The notes: generated by a model not told the origin, from the letters alone. A stretch of DNA of 64,000 nt from CAKZNE01 sp002695025 (GCA_913043285.1 CAJWML010000001.1:620001-684000), one strand, 5' to 3'; positions 1 through 8,900 are shown, counted from the stretch's first letter. A program made the numbers and translations.

Positions 1-949
1 TAAGGGTACCATCTGGATAATACTCCTTCCAGGGTCCCTGTTTACGGCCTTGTTCATCCACAATACCTTCATACAGCACAATACCGTTTTCGTATATCCT
101 GGAGGATATCACATTGCCATCTTCATCGTATTGACGGTGTACGCCTTCGGGCTTACCATTACGATAGGCTCCTTTAAAGGCCAGTTTACCGGTTTGGGGA
201 TCAATCTCTCTCCTGATCTCCACTTTAGCCACTTCCTGGGCATTTTCCTGTAGCACTCCCATGATCCATTTCTCCACCCTTTGCAGATCTCCATTGCTGA
301 GATAATATTTCCAGTAGCCATTTTTGAGATCATTGACGTAAGGCCCTTCGGTTTTTACCTGACGGTTTTCATAAAAGGTCATCCACATACCCTGTTTTTG
401 CAGTTGCTGATCCATCCTGTTTATAGGCTGCTGTTTGGTAAGGACCCCTGATTTATAAGTGAGAAGGGTTATGATCCTTCCATCCTGGGCATATTCATAG
501 CCAGTACCGTGTGCCTGACTATCTTTAAAAGGTATTTCACGCTGCAATTCTCCCCCGTTTTCATAATACTCCTTAACAAAACCCCTGATCTGGTCATCCA
601 CAAAAGGTTCTTCTTTAATAAGCTGCCCATCCATAAAGGTTTTTCGCAAGCCATCCTTCTTATCTTTCCTGTAATTGATCTCCAGCTTTTTTTCACCATC
701 TTCATTGTAAAACACCCAGGGACCATCCAGAAGATGATCCACCCGGTTACCTTCAGCCTTCATATTACCGGAACGGTAATAGCTTTTCCAATACCCTTCC
801 GGCTGCCCGTCCTTCAAATAACCTTCACTGGATTTTGCACCACCTTCGTAATAATACACTGTAAATTCCAGGCTGTCCTTTTCCGTTTGGGCTATCGAAA
901 GTAAGGAGCTCAAAACAAAAGAGGAGAGGAGAAGGATTCTTAATAACAT
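1..949 (-). CDS. Secreted MORN-like / YwqK-family repeat protein (3' end outside window)
   Basis: The frame is open on the minus strand from an ATG at 947-949 to the window edge (316 codons), so the C-terminus is missing. The first 21 residues look like a signal peptide (hydrophobic run ending SLLSIAQ, cut probably after Ala or Gln), placing the protein in the periplasm or on the surface. The rest is a series of short repeats of about 20-25 residues built on the pattern Y-x-x-G-x-x-x-x-G-x-W-x-x-Y, for example 'GYLKDGQPEGYWKSYY' and 'GPYVNDLKNGYWKYY'. This is the pattern of MORN-like repeats annotated as the YwqK antitoxin family in Bacteroidota. That family name does not imply a toxin partner here and none is visible. 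The function is unknown; a beta-hairpin stack used for binding is the usual structural expectation. Confidence 0.8.
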   Translation of the reverse strand, partial: MLLRILLLSSFVLSSLLSIAQTEKDSLEFTVYYYEGGAKSSEGYLKDGQPEGYWKSYYRSGNMKAEGNRVDHLLDGPWVFYNEDGEKKLEINYRKDKKDGLRKTFMDGQLIKEEPFVDDQIRGFVKEYYENGGELQREIPFKDSQAHGTGYEYAQDGRIITLLTYKSGVLTKQQPINRMDQQLQKQGMWMTFYENRQVKTEGPYVNDLKNGYWKYYLSNGDLQRVEKWIMGVLQENAQEVAKVEIRREIDPQTGKLAFKGAYRNGKPEGVHRQYDEDGNVISSRIYENGIVLYEGIVDEQGRKQGPWKEYYPDGTL

Positions 950-1407
950 ATATATCTTCTTTCTTTTTTGAATCTTAAAATATGATGGTAATAATGTCCG
1001 GTTAATTACTTGGATAAAATTTTTGACCGAAGGTTGCTTTTATCAGCTTTTAATGCTTTTCAACAGCTTGTAAGCCATAAACGCTGTCTTAAGGCTTTCA
1101 ATTACAAATACAAACGAATTTAGTTAACAATTGTTAGGAACCCTTGTAAAGAATGTATTTTTGAAAAGAATTTTGCCTTCGGTAGTTAATATCCGGAAGA
1201 CACCTGGTGGAAAAGACCGCGACAACTATTAACAGAAGAGAGGGATTGCCCGGAAAATTCAGGTATATGAATAATTGCCGGTAAAAAGTCAAGCCGTGTT
1301 TTTGAGAAGTAATGAACATAGACTTAATCTTGTGTTAATAAAGTCTGTTAACAGCAAAACACTGATTTAAAGCAAGGTTCACAATTTATTAACATATATC
1401 AACAAGC
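950..1407. other. Intergenic region between divergent genes
   Basis: This is an AT-rich stretch of 458 bp between the minus-strand repeat protein and rpiB. I see no RNA gene, terminator or convincing small ORF. A 61-codon minus-strand ORF at 1134-1319 has no recognisable features. The only signal I would single out is a possible promoter for rpiB, listed separately. Confidence 0.5.
1299..1332 (+). promoter_or_regulatory. Possible rpiB promoter (-33 TTTTTG, -7 TAATCTTG)
   Basis: TTTTTG at 1299-1304 is followed after 20 bp by TAATCTTG at 1325-1332, one mismatch from the Bacteroidota primary-sigma -7 consensus TAnnTTTG. Spacing fits the known -33/-7 arrangement. It would give a 5' leader of about 70 nt before rpiB. 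Confidence 0.3.
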
Positions 1408-1842
1408 ATGAAAATTGCCATAGGATCGGACCACGCAGGTTACGAATTAAAAGAAGCCGTTAAGAAGAAACTGGGCGCGGATGGAGTAGAAGTAAAGGAT
1501 TTTGGTACGCATTCTTCGGATAGTGTGGATTATCCGGATTTTGGTCATCCGGTGGCGGATGATGTGACCAGCGGTATGGCTGATCTGGGCATCGTAATCT
1601 GTGGAAGCGGTAATGGTATTAATATGACGGTGAACAAACACCGTAACATCCGCGCGGCCCTGTGCTGGAACACAGAATTGGCAGAACTGGCCCGTCAACA
1701 TAACAATGCCAATATATTAAGCCTTCCAGCTCGTTTTATTTCTGAAAAGGAAGGGCTGGACATTGTGAAGGCTTTCCTGGGTGCCGAGTTTGAAGGAGGG
1801 CGTCATGAAAGGCGCGTGAACAAGATCAGCGAGGGCTGCTAA
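1408..1842 (+). CDS. rpiB: Ribose-5-phosphate isomerase B
   Basis: This enzyme interconverts ribose 5-phosphate and ribulose 5-phosphate in the non-oxidative pentose phosphate pathway, in the cytosol. The 144-residue length is typical of the RpiB/LacAB family. The N-terminal 'IGSDHAGYELK' phosphate/sugar-binding segment, Cys65 within 'ICGSGNG' (65-70) and His98 match the catalytic acid/base residues of the E. coli enzyme at the same numbering. The ATG start at 1408 gives a standard N-terminus. The gene stands alone, and its last 17 bp overlap the convergent gene on the other strand, leaving no room for a terminator between them. Confidence 0.95.
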   Translation: MKIAIGSDHAGYELKEAVKKKLGADGVEVKDFGTHSSDSVDYPDFGHPVADDVTSGMADLGIVICGSGNGINMTVNKHRNIRAALCWNTELAELARQHNNANILSLPARFISEKEGLDIVKAFLGAEFEGGRHERRVNKISEGC

Positions 1843-2719
1843 GTATCATTTGCACCTGTTTTACCAGCAGCTCCATTTCTTCCTCATTCTTTTCAAAATT
1901 CCCGGTACCGGGAATGGCGATCAATTCCACTTTGCGCGAAGGCTCTTTGGGTAAGGCACTTTCCAAGAGTTCCCGGCTGGATTTGTTAATAAGCGGGTAA
2001 TTCTCAGAAAGAATATAATATCCCTTTTGATTGGCGCGTATCAAGGCTTCATAAGTAGGATCCTCATAAAAGGAAAGCCAGTATTTACCAGAACGGTTAC
2101 CGAGCTTACCGGACGGGTAGGTTTCGGAAAAAAAGGCTTCGGTTTTTTCTACGATTTCGGCTTCGTCAATAGCATCATAGGCCTCCACATAAGGTTTCAG
2201 ATCAACAGCGGTATCCTGCAAGGCCGTTAACACTTCAAATAAAGGGCTTTTTGGACCACTGTTTACAGCAATAAAAAGATCAGGCTTCAGGAAACGGCAG
2301 AGCCTGGGCAGGATATTTCCGCCTTCTTCAAAACCTATGATGAACAATTTTTGGTAGGGCGAGGGCAATAAGGAATCATTGAGAGACTGGTGAAAGGCGT
2401 CCATCAACCCATCGGACCAGTTCTCTTTGTTGATCAGGTTGTTTTCGGAATGGGTAGGCGCAATAATCACAGCATATCCTTGCCGGTGTAGCACTTCGGT
2501 GAGTGCATTATCCTTTTTACGGTCAAAAAAATCAAAGGGGGAGGGTATGAGCATCACGATGCCTCTGGGGCTGCGGGCTGGTATTATTTCCAATTCCATC
2601 GTCATCCGGTTTTCCAATACCCGGTAATGGCGGGTATGATGAACGTTTTTCCGCGTTCTACAGCTTCCGGAAAAAAGTAGTAGAAAGCTCAACCACAAAA
2701 TGAGCAGGAGGCTTCTCAT
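1826..2719 (-). CDS. Lipoprotein with degenerate alpha/beta-hydrolase fold
   Basis: The N-terminus is a lipoprotein signal: a hydrophobic stretch followed by lipobox FSGSC with Cys20, so the mature protein is likely membrane anchored. The body resembles an alpha/beta hydrolase: an early strand 'RGIVMLIPSP' (52-61), a second strand 'YAVIIAPTH' (82-90), and a nucleophile-elbow-like 'LFIIGFEEGG' (125-134). In true hydrolases this last motif is GxSxG; here Glu131 replaces the serine, so classical serine hydrolysis is unlikely. A late 'IPGTG' resembles the loop before a catalytic histidine, but no clear histidine follows. It may be an inactive binding protein or a wrong fold call. It is convergent with rpiB (17 bp overlap) and divergent from the symporter gene. 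Confidence 0.6.
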   Translation of the reverse strand: MRSLLLILWLSFLLLFSGSCRTRKNVHHTRHYRVLENRMTMELEIIPARSPRGIVMLIPSPFDFFDRKKDNALTEVLHRQGYAVIIAPTHSENNLINKENWSDGLMDAFHQSLNDSLLPSPYQKLFIIGFEEGGNILPRLCRFLKPDLFIAVNSGPKSPLFEVLTALQDTAVDLKPYVEAYDAIDEAEIVEKTEAFFSETYPSGKLGNRSGKYWLSFYEDPTYEALIRANQKGYYILSENYPLINKSSRELLESALPKEPSRKVELIAIPGTGNFEKNEEEMELLVKQVQMILSSPR

Positions 2720-2791
2720 AATTGACCGAAGATTAATAAGGACACCCTAAAATGGGATAAACGTTTAAATGTTGCCATATTTGCAAACGTT

Positions 2792-4252
2792 TTGATCAGT
2801 GCGGTAGATCTCATCATATTTATTGTTTACCTCGTGGGCATGCTGGGAGTAGGTTTCTACTTCATGCGCAGGAACAAAGATATAGATGATTACTATGTTG
2901 GGGGAAGGTCCATGAGCAGCCTGCACATAGGACTTAGTGTAGTGGCCACTGACGTAGGTGGCGGATTTTCCATAGGTCTGGGAGGTTTGGGTTTTGCCAT
3001 TGGCCTGGCGGGTAGCTGGATGCTTTTTACCGGGTTGATAGGTGCCTGGCTTAGCGCTATATTCCTCATTCCCCGGGTTTTTAAACTTATTGGTAAGCAT
3101 CGCCTTTACACTTTTCCTGAAATTTTCCTTCATCTTTTCAACAAACGTGTAGCCTTGGTGGCAGGTATCGTTTCCGGCATCGGGTACATCGGTTTTACCA
3201 GTGCACAAATACTGGCCGGAGCCAAACTGGCTTCTGCTACTTTCCCTACCCTGGATCTCAACCAGGCGGTTTTGATCATGGGTATAACAGCAGTGGTTTA
3301 CACCGTTTTTGGCGGTTTAAAGGCCGTGATCTATACCGATACCGTTCAGTGGTTATTGTTGATGGGAGGGCTGATCTTTATAGGTATTCCCCTGGGTTAC
3401 CAGGCTATAGGAGGCTGGGAAGGGATAACCTCCACCTTGGATCCGTCCTTTTTGGATATCACCAATATCGGTTGGCAACAACTTCTTAACTGGGCTATTA
3501 CCATTATCCCCATCTGGTTTATCGGGATGACGCTGTACCAGCGAATTTATGCCAGCCGTAATGAAAAAACGGCCCGCAGAGCCTGGTTTATTGCCGGCAT
3601 TTTTGAATGGCCTGTAATGGCCTTTATGGGAGTGCTGCTAGGACTTTTTGCGCGTGTGGCCGTGCAACAGGGGTTGTTTGATGGACTGGGTTATGAAGCT
3701 ATTGCCGATATGGATAGTGAAATGGGCTTGCCGGTAATGCTGCGGACCATTTTACCAGCCGGTTTAATGGGCCTGATGATGTCTGCTTATTTTTCAGCCA
3801 TTATGAGTACGGCTGACAGTTGCCTTATGGCTGCCAGTGGTAATCTGGTAACGGACATCCTCTCTAAAATACTTCCCATCAAGGAAGAAAAGTTATTGAA
3901 ATACTCCCAGTGGGCCACCATGGCACTGGGGGCCGTAGCACTTATACTGGCTACACTGATGACCAATGTACTGGACCTGATGTTGATGTCGTATTCTTTT
4001 ATGGTGTCTGGTTTACTGGTGCCTTTACTGGCCGCCCTCTTCTTCCGGAAAAAGAATCCCACAGCTGCTTTAGTGGCCATGATTACCGGGGGGACCACCA
4101 CCCTATTATTAGAAATATGTAAAAAGCAGGAGTGGCTACAAATGCCGCTGGGCCTGGATCCCAACATTTTCGGGATTTCGTTGTCATTAATAGTGTATAT
4201 TTTATTCTCAGAATTAGTTAAAGACCCCAAAAATGGACTTCGAACACATTGA
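2792..4252 (+). CDS. Sodium:solute symporter (SSS family)
   Basis: This is a polytopic inner-membrane transporter of 486 residues that should use the sodium gradient to import a small organic solute. The first helix begins almost at once ('VDLIIFIVYLVGMLGVGFYF'), followed by the family segment 'YYVGGRSMSSLHIGLSVVAT' around residues 31-50, and about 12 hydrophobic segments follow. The substrate cannot be read from sequence; the operon partners suggest an amino acid, an acylated amino acid or a small peptide. I chose TTG at 2792 because no ATG or GTG lies in frame before the first transmembrane helix. The near-consensus CATATTTG at 2777-2784 would put the transcript start close to this codon. 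Its 3' end overlaps the next gene by 20 bp, indicating translational coupling. Confidence 0.88.
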   Translation: MISAVDLIIFIVYLVGMLGVGFYFMRRNKDIDDYYVGGRSMSSLHIGLSVVATDVGGGFSIGLGGLGFAIGLAGSWMLFTGLIGAWLSAIFLIPRVFKLIGKHRLYTFPEIFLHLFNKRVALVAGIVSGIGYIGFTSAQILAGAKLASATFPTLDLNQAVLIMGITAVVYTVFGGLKAVIYTDTVQWLLLMGGLIFIGIPLGYQAIGGWEGITSTLDPSFLDITNIGWQQLLNWAITIIPIWFIGMTLYQRIYASRNEKTARRAWFIAGIFEWPVMAFMGVLLGLFARVAVQQGLFDGLGYEAIADMDSEMGLPVMLRTILPAGLMGLMMSAYFSAIMSTADSCLMAASGNLVTDILSKILPIKEEKLLKYSQWATMALGAVALILATLMTNVLDLMLMSYSFMVSGLLVPLLAALFFRKKNPTAALVAMITGGTTTLLLEICKKQEWLQMPLGLDPNIFGISLSLIVYILFSELVKDPKNGLRTH

Positions 4253-4670
4253 TGCCCAAAGTGGTGAAAACCCAAAATTCACGGATGAACGCATAGCGGA
4301 CTTCTTATTTAATCACCTGGAACAATATGGTGATGCAAAGGAAGACATCCTTAAGTGTATCAACTACGTGTACCGGAAGGGCGGCTTCATAACGGTTGGT
4401 CATGAAGGTGGCGATATTAAGGGTGCGGTAGTGATCAATGAAACGGGAATGAGCGGGTATATACCTGAAAATATCCTGGTGTATATAGCCGTTGACCGTT
4501 CAACCCGGGGTAAGGGTTACGGACGCAAATTGATGACCCGGGTTATTGAAAAAGCCCGTGGAGATATTGCTCTTCACGTAGAACCGGATAATCCGGCCCG
4601 GCACCTGTACGAAAACATTGGCTTTACCAATAAGTACCTGGAGATGCGCTATAAAAAGAACCCATCATGA
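4233..4670 (+). CDS. GNAT-family N-acetyltransferase
   Basis: This 145-residue protein has the GNAT fold. The acetyl-CoA pyrophosphate-binding motif A is 'RGKGYG' (residues 92-97) following the strand 'ILVYIAVD', and the C-terminal motif B segment is 'NPARHLYENIGF'. The acceptor is unknown, but the gene lies between a transporter and an M20 amidohydrolase, so an amino acid or small amine substrate is reasonable. The start ATG lies 20 bp inside the symporter gene, and the stop overlaps the next start as ATGA (4667-4670), both marks of a coupled operon. Confidence 0.85.
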   Translation: MDFEHIDAQSGENPKFTDERIADFLFNHLEQYGDAKEDILKCINYVYRKGGFITVGHEGGDIKGAVVINETGMSGYIPENILVYIAVDRSTRGKGYGRKLMTRVIEKARGDIALHVEPDNPARHLYENIGFTNKYLEMRYKKNPS

Positions 4671-5788
4671 CCTTTGAAGAGCTGCGGGATTTTCGCAGGG
4701 AACTGCATGCCAACCCTGAAGTCTCTACACAGGAGAAGGAAACGCAGGAGAGGATATATAAAGCCCTGGAAAAAACAGGCCTTAGCCCCAAAAAGACTGG
4801 CGGTACCGGTTTGCTGGTACATTTTAAAAGCGAAAAGGAAGGGAATAAAGTACTGTTACGTGCCGATATCGATGCCCTTCCCATTGAGGAAACCAACGAT
4901 TTTGAATACCGCTCCATCCATAAAGGAGTTTCGCATAAATGTGGGCATGACGGGCATGCTGCCATCATGCTGGGTGTGGCAGCTGAGCTGGCCACCAATA
5001 AACCAGAGAGGGGAGAAGTGTGCCTGGTTTTTCAACCGGCCGAAGAAAACGGTAAAGGGGCCCGCGCTATTATTGAGGACCCGGAATTCGACTTTAAAGC
5101 CGACATGGCTTTTGCCCTTCATAACCTGCCCGGTTATCCCATGCACCAGGTAGTTTGCCGTAAGGGAGCCTTTACGGCTGCGGCCAAGAGTGTAATTCTG
5201 AAATTACACGGCAAAACCTCGCATGCGGCTGAGCCGGAGCGCGGAATAAATCCGGGACTGGCGATTGCTGAAATCCTGCAATTGAGTGAAGAGCTTTCTG
5301 AAAAAGACATCAATCGCGAGGATTTCCGGCTAATCACACTGGTACATGTCAATATGGGTGAAAAAGCCTACGGTATTTCGGCCGGTTACGGAGAGGTACA
5401 TCTTACCCTGCGCACCTTCAGCAATCAAGTAATGGAGGGCTTTGAAACCAGGCTTATGAAGCGGGTGGAGGAGATCATAAAGAAATATCAGCTGCAACTG
5501 CAATCGGAATGGCTGGAAGTTTTTTATGCCAATATGAATAATTCGGAGAGCTTTGAAGTGATCCGCAGCAGCGCTGATGAAAATCAATTGGACTTTGAGG
5601 AGCGGGCCACACCTTTCAAATGGGGTGAGGATTTTGGCCTTTTCACCGAAAAATTTCCCGGGGCTATGTTTGGAATTGGATCGGGTAAAGATACCCCGGC
5701 CCTGCATAATCCGGATTACGATTTCCCGGATGAGATCATTACCACCGGAATAAAAATGTTTACCACCATTCTTCGTAAAACGCTGTAA
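4667..5788 (+). CDS. M20D-family amidohydrolase (aminoacylase / carboxypeptidase type)
   Basis: This 373-residue zinc-dependent amidohydrolase removes acyl groups from N-acyl amino acids or related amides in the M20D subfamily (IAA-amino-acid hydrolase, hippurate hydrolase and N-acetyldiaminopimelate deacetylase relatives). Visible metal-site motifs are 'RADIDALP' (65-72), 'HKCGHDGH' (90-97) with the Cys/His ligands, and 'FQPAEENGKGA' (122-132) with the catalytic glutamates. The dimerisation-domain segment 'GKTSHAAEPERGINP' follows. The start overlaps the acetyltransferase stop, and its stop overlaps the racemase start as TAATG. The exact substrate is not determined; paired with an acetyltransferase and two racemases it may handle N-acetylated or D-amino acids. 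Confidence 0.88.
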   Translation: MTFEELRDFRRELHANPEVSTQEKETQERIYKALEKTGLSPKKTGGTGLLVHFKSEKEGNKVLLRADIDALPIEETNDFEYRSIHKGVSHKCGHDGHAAIMLGVAAELATNKPERGEVCLVFQPAEENGKGARAIIEDPEFDFKADMAFALHNLPGYPMHQVVCRKGAFTAAAKSVILKLHGKTSHAAEPERGINPGLAIAEILQLSEELSEKDINREDFRLITLVHVNMGEKAYGISAGYGEVHLTLRTFSNQVMEGFETRLMKRVEEIIKKYQLQLQSEWLEVFYANMNNSESFEVIRSSADENQLDFEERATPFKWGEDFGLFTEKFPGAMFGIGSGKDTPALHNPDYDFPDEIITTGIKMFTTILRKTL

Positions 5789-6942
5789 TGGAGCATACCA
5801 GTTACATTGAATTGAGCCGGAAGGCTCTCCAGAATAATTTGGATTACTTAAGGGAAACCGTTGGTGATTCCTGTACCATTTCACACGTGGTAAAAGGTAA
5901 TGCCTACGGGCATGGCATAGATACCTTTGTTCCCCTGGCCCACGAGTTGGGTGCCCGCCATTTTTCAACCTTTGATGCCCGCGAGGCCCTGGAGGTTCAC
6001 CGGGTTACCAATGGTGAAACTACTATTCTCATTATGGGGATGATCCAGAACGAGCAGCTGGAGTGGGCCATTGAGAACGAAATACACTTTTTTGTATTTG
6101 AGATGGATCGCCTCAAGGCAGCTGTTAAGGCGGCCAGAAAGCTTAAAAAGAAAGCTCACATACACATTGAACTGGAAACCGGAATGAACCGTACCGGCTT
6201 TTCTAAAAAATCGTGGGAAGGTTTACGCAGTTTCCTCCGCGATCATAATGAACACCTCAACCTATCGGGTTTGTGTACCCACTATGCTGGTGCGGAGAGC
6301 ATCTCCAACTTCATTCGGGTAAAAAACCAGATCAAGCGTTTCCGGGAAGGTGTGAAGTTCATGGGTAATGGAAACGTACAGGCGGACCGGCTTCATACGG
6401 CCTGTAGTGCAGCCTCTATTCGTTTTCCTAAAAGTCGCATGGATATGGTCCGAATTGGCATCTTACAATATGGCTTCTGGCCATCCATGGAAACATTTAT
6501 TACTACGGTACAACCACAGGACGTTGAACATGAAGACCCTCTGAAAAGAGTGATCAGTTGGAAGAGCCGGATTATGAGCGTGAAAAACGTGAAGCAGGGC
6601 GAATACGTAGGTTACGGCACCAGCTTCCTGGCCACTTCAGATCTTAAGGTGGCTTCCGTTCCGGTGGGATATAGCCACGGCTTCAGCCGTTCCCTGAGCA
6701 ACCAGGGGCGGGCACTGGTGCGCGGTCAGCGCGTATCAGTAATAGGCATTGTAAATATGAACGTGATGATGCTGGATGTTTCCCAGCTGGACCATGTAGA
6801 GAAGGGGGATGAGGTGGTGCTGATCGGCAAACAGGGAGATATGTCTATTTCCGTTTCTTCCTTCAGTGATTACAGCGACCAGCTGAATTACGAGCTACTT
6901 ACCCGCCTGCCCCACGATATTCCCAGATTTATTGTACATTAA
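5788..6942 (+). CDS. alr: Alanine racemase
   Basis: This PLP-dependent enzyme interconverts L- and D-alanine, supplying D-alanine for peptidoglycan. Length (384) and layout are those of fold-type III alanine racemase: PLP lysine Lys36 in 'VVKGNAYGHG', 'GMNRTGF' (132-138), the PLP-phosphate region 'MVRIGILQYG', catalytic Tyr276 in 'VGYGTSF', and the closing segment 'LNYELLTRLPHDIPR'. Both catalytic bases are therefore present. It shares one base with the M20 gene stop and is followed after 9 bp by a second racemase-family gene. Confidence 0.93.
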   Translation: MEHTSYIELSRKALQNNLDYLRETVGDSCTISHVVKGNAYGHGIDTFVPLAHELGARHFSTFDAREALEVHRVTNGETTILIMGMIQNEQLEWAIENEIHFFVFEMDRLKAAVKAARKLKKKAHIHIELETGMNRTGFSKKSWEGLRSFLRDHNEHLNLSGLCTHYAGAESISNFIRVKNQIKRFREGVKFMGNGNVQADRLHTACSAASIRFPKSRMDMVRIGILQYGFWPSMETFITTVQPQDVEHEDPLKRVISWKSRIMSVKNVKQGEYVGYGTSFLATSDLKVASVPVGYSHGFSRSLSNQGRALVRGQRVSVIGIVNMNVMMLDVSQLDHVEKGDEVVLIGKQGDMSISVSSFSDYSDQLNYELLTRLPHDIPRFIVH

Positions 6943-6951
6943 GATAAAACC

Positions 6952-8022
6952 ATGGCATTTATAACCCTCAACCGACAAAAATTAAAAGAGAATTACACAC
7001 ACCTGAGTGAGTTGTTCAAAGCACGTCATATAGAATGGGCCATTGTAACCAAGATGCTGTGTGGTAACGAGATCTACATTAGGGAGATCATAGACCTCGG
7101 TATCCAGGAAATATGTGATGCCCGGATCAGCAACCTCCGTATAGTAAAAGAACTCAATCCTGATATTCAGACGGTATACATAAAACCACCGGCCCGAAGA
7201 GCCATTAAGGATGTGGTTACCTATGCCGATGCCAGTTTTAATACGGAGCTGGAAACCATCAAACTACTGTCCAAAGAAGCGGTTAAGCAAAATAAGCAGC
7301 ACAAGATCATTATTATGATAGAGCTGGGCGACTTGCGTGAAGGTGTGATGGGCAGCGAGTTGGTAGACTTCTACGGACAGATATTCGAACTGCCCAACAT
7401 CAAGGTGACCGGCATAGGAAGTAACCTCAATTGTTTGCATGGCGTTATGCCCAGCCAGGACAAATTGATCCAATTGTCGCTGTACAAACAGCTGATTGAA
7501 GCCAAATTTGACCGGGATATTCCCTGGGTAACCGGGGGGACATCCGTAGTGATACCGCTTATTTACAACCACCAACTGCCTGCTGGTATCAACCATTTTC
7601 GGGTGGGAGAAACGCTCTATTTTGGTGCAGACCTGGTAAACGGAGCTACCATTGAAGGGATGCACCACGATGTGATCAAGCTCTACGCGGAGATCATCGA
7701 GATCACGGAAAAGCCCAAGATTCCCATTGGTAGCCTGGAAGCTAATCCTTCCGGGGAAATCTATGAGGTCAAGGAAGAGGATTACGGCAAAACCTCGCAT
7801 CGTGCTATCCTTGATCTGGGGTTACTGGATATTTCAACGGACTACCTCATTCCTGAGGATAAGGATTTTGAATTTGTAGGTGCCAGCAGCGATATGCTGG
7901 TAATAGATATTGACGACAATGACCATGGTTATAAGGTGGGCGACCTTGTTCCTTTTGACCTGAAATACATGGGCGCCCTGAGTCTCCTGAACTCATCCTA
8001 TATTGGTAAAAAGGTTATTTAA
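6952..8022 (+). CDS. Alanine/ornithine racemase-family PLP enzyme
   Basis: This 356-residue protein has the alanine racemase N-terminal TIM-barrel fold with the PLP lysine Lys34 in 'IVTKMLCGN'. Its sequence pattern ('ICDARISNLRIVK', 'WVTGGTSVVIPLIY', 'HFRVGETLYFGAD') is that of the alanine/ornithine racemase family (Orr/YhfX-like), not a second Alr. Members act on ornithine, lysine, serine or other amino acids, so I do not assign a substrate. It closes the operon that begins at 2792. Its last 4 bp overlap the stop of the convergent downstream gene. Confidence 0.85.
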   Translation: MAFITLNRQKLKENYTHLSELFKARHIEWAIVTKMLCGNEIYIREIIDLGIQEICDARISNLRIVKELNPDIQTVYIKPPARRAIKDVVTYADASFNTELETIKLLSKEAVKQNKQHKIIIMIELGDLREGVMGSELVDFYGQIFELPNIKVTGIGSNLNCLHGVMPSQDKLIQLSLYKQLIEAKFDRDIPWVTGGTSVVIPLIYNHQLPAGINHFRVGETLYFGADLVNGATIEGMHHDVIKLYAEIIEITEKPKIPIGSLEANPSGEIYEVKEEDYGKTSHRAILDLGLLDISTDYLIPEDKDFEFVGASSDMLVIDIDDNDHGYKVGDLVPFDLKYMGALSLLNSSYIGKKVI

Positions 8023-8861
8023 ACCCCTGCAGCCTCTTTACCACTTATAAGGCGGTATTCGGGGCGGATGAGGTTTTCAATATCTGCCATATCAAAACGG
8101 ATGGTGATCATGCCTTCAGAATAAGGAGCGATCTCATAGGTATTGTAGACGAATTCCAGCCCAAAGGGGTCGTATTTAAAGTTTTCAGGAAGCACAAAAG
8201 CATTATCCTCAAACCAGTAACCAGCATCGTTGTAGTTCATACCCGTAGGAATATCACGGCTTTCACGAAACTGCAGCTCGGCACGCCTGTTAAGTTCTGC
8301 CAAAGCCTCTTCCTTTACCAAATCCTTAATGGATAAGCGGGCACCGGTTTCAGTACTGTACAGGTGGTGGAATAAAAAATTGTTGCCATGGGCTCCTCCG
8401 GTAAAGCTGTACGATTCAAGAGTGGTGCCGAATAATCCATCCTGGTTAAGATGTACGCTCATGTTCTGGTCCAGTTCCCAGGGCAACTCATAATCGGTTA
8501 TTTCGCTCAGTATACGCTTGTATTCTTTTTCCAGGTTATCCGCTACATCCTCAGCATCACCGGCTTTTTGCTCGCTGTTGTCGCTTTGTGCAATAGCCTT
8601 GTTCAGGTTATCATTGATCTCTTTCAGAACGTGATCAGCGGCATTAGCCGTAACGGTTACGGTAACAATTTCTATTTGCAGGCAGGGCGATTCGATCCGG
8701 TTGCTCATACAGTCCATTTCACGCCTCAGAGTATCCAGGCGGTAGGTGAGGCTATCCGTTACGGCTCCATCATCTGCAATACCGGCAGAACCATTGGGCT
8801 GGCAGGCACCCAGCGAGAATAAGATGATCAGAACAAGGAGTAAAGAATAAAGGGAACGCAT
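8019..8861 (-). CDS. Lipoprotein with DUF3298/RsiV-like domain
   Basis: A lipobox (FSLGAC) follows a hydrophobic leader, so this is a lipoprotein of about 280 residues. The C-terminal half matches the DUF4163/DUF3298 pair seen in RsiV-like and other envelope proteins: 'SFTGGAHGN', 'LSIKDLV', 'FVLPENFKYDPFGLEFVYN', then 'ITIRFDMADIENLI'. The middle is polar and coiled-coil prone. In RsiV this domain binds lysozyme; whether this protein does is unknown. I start at the ATG at 8859-8861. An in-frame TTG at 8885 is possible, but a near-consensus minus-strand box TTAATTTG (8883-8890) overlaps it and favours the shorter form. Confidence 0.75.
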   Translation of the reverse strand: MRSLYSLLLVLIILFSLGACQPNGSAGIADDGAVTDSLTYRLDTLRREMDCMSNRIESPCLQIEIVTVTVTANAADHVLKEINDNLNKAIAQSDNSEQKAGDAEDVADNLEKEYKRILSEITDYELPWELDQNMSVHLNQDGLFGTTLESYSFTGGAHGNNFLFHHLYSTETGARLSIKDLVKEEALAELNRRAELQFRESRDIPTGMNYNDAGYWFEDNAFVLPENFKYDPFGLEFVYNTYEIAPYSEGMITIRFDMADIENLIRPEYRLISGKEAAGV

Positions 8862-8892
8862 GACAGGGATTTTTAGGCTCTTCAAATTAAGT

Positions 8893-8900
8893 TATTTTTG
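8893..8900 (+). promoter_or_regulatory. -7-like box TATTTTTG upstream of MBL-fold gene
   Basis: Exact match to TAnnTTTG, 20 bp before the ATG at 8921, in the divergent gap with the DUF3298-like lipoprotein. No clear -33 element was picked out. Confidence 0.45.

Noticed and set aside
1..949. Toxin-antitoxin system at the left edge
   Set aside because: The YwqK family name suggests an antitoxin, but the protein has a signal peptide and no toxin partner is visible.
1134..1319. 61-codon minus-strand ORF in the first intergenic region
   Set aside because: It has no recognisable motif, overlaps the likely rpiB promoter and has AT-rich composition like a chance ORF.
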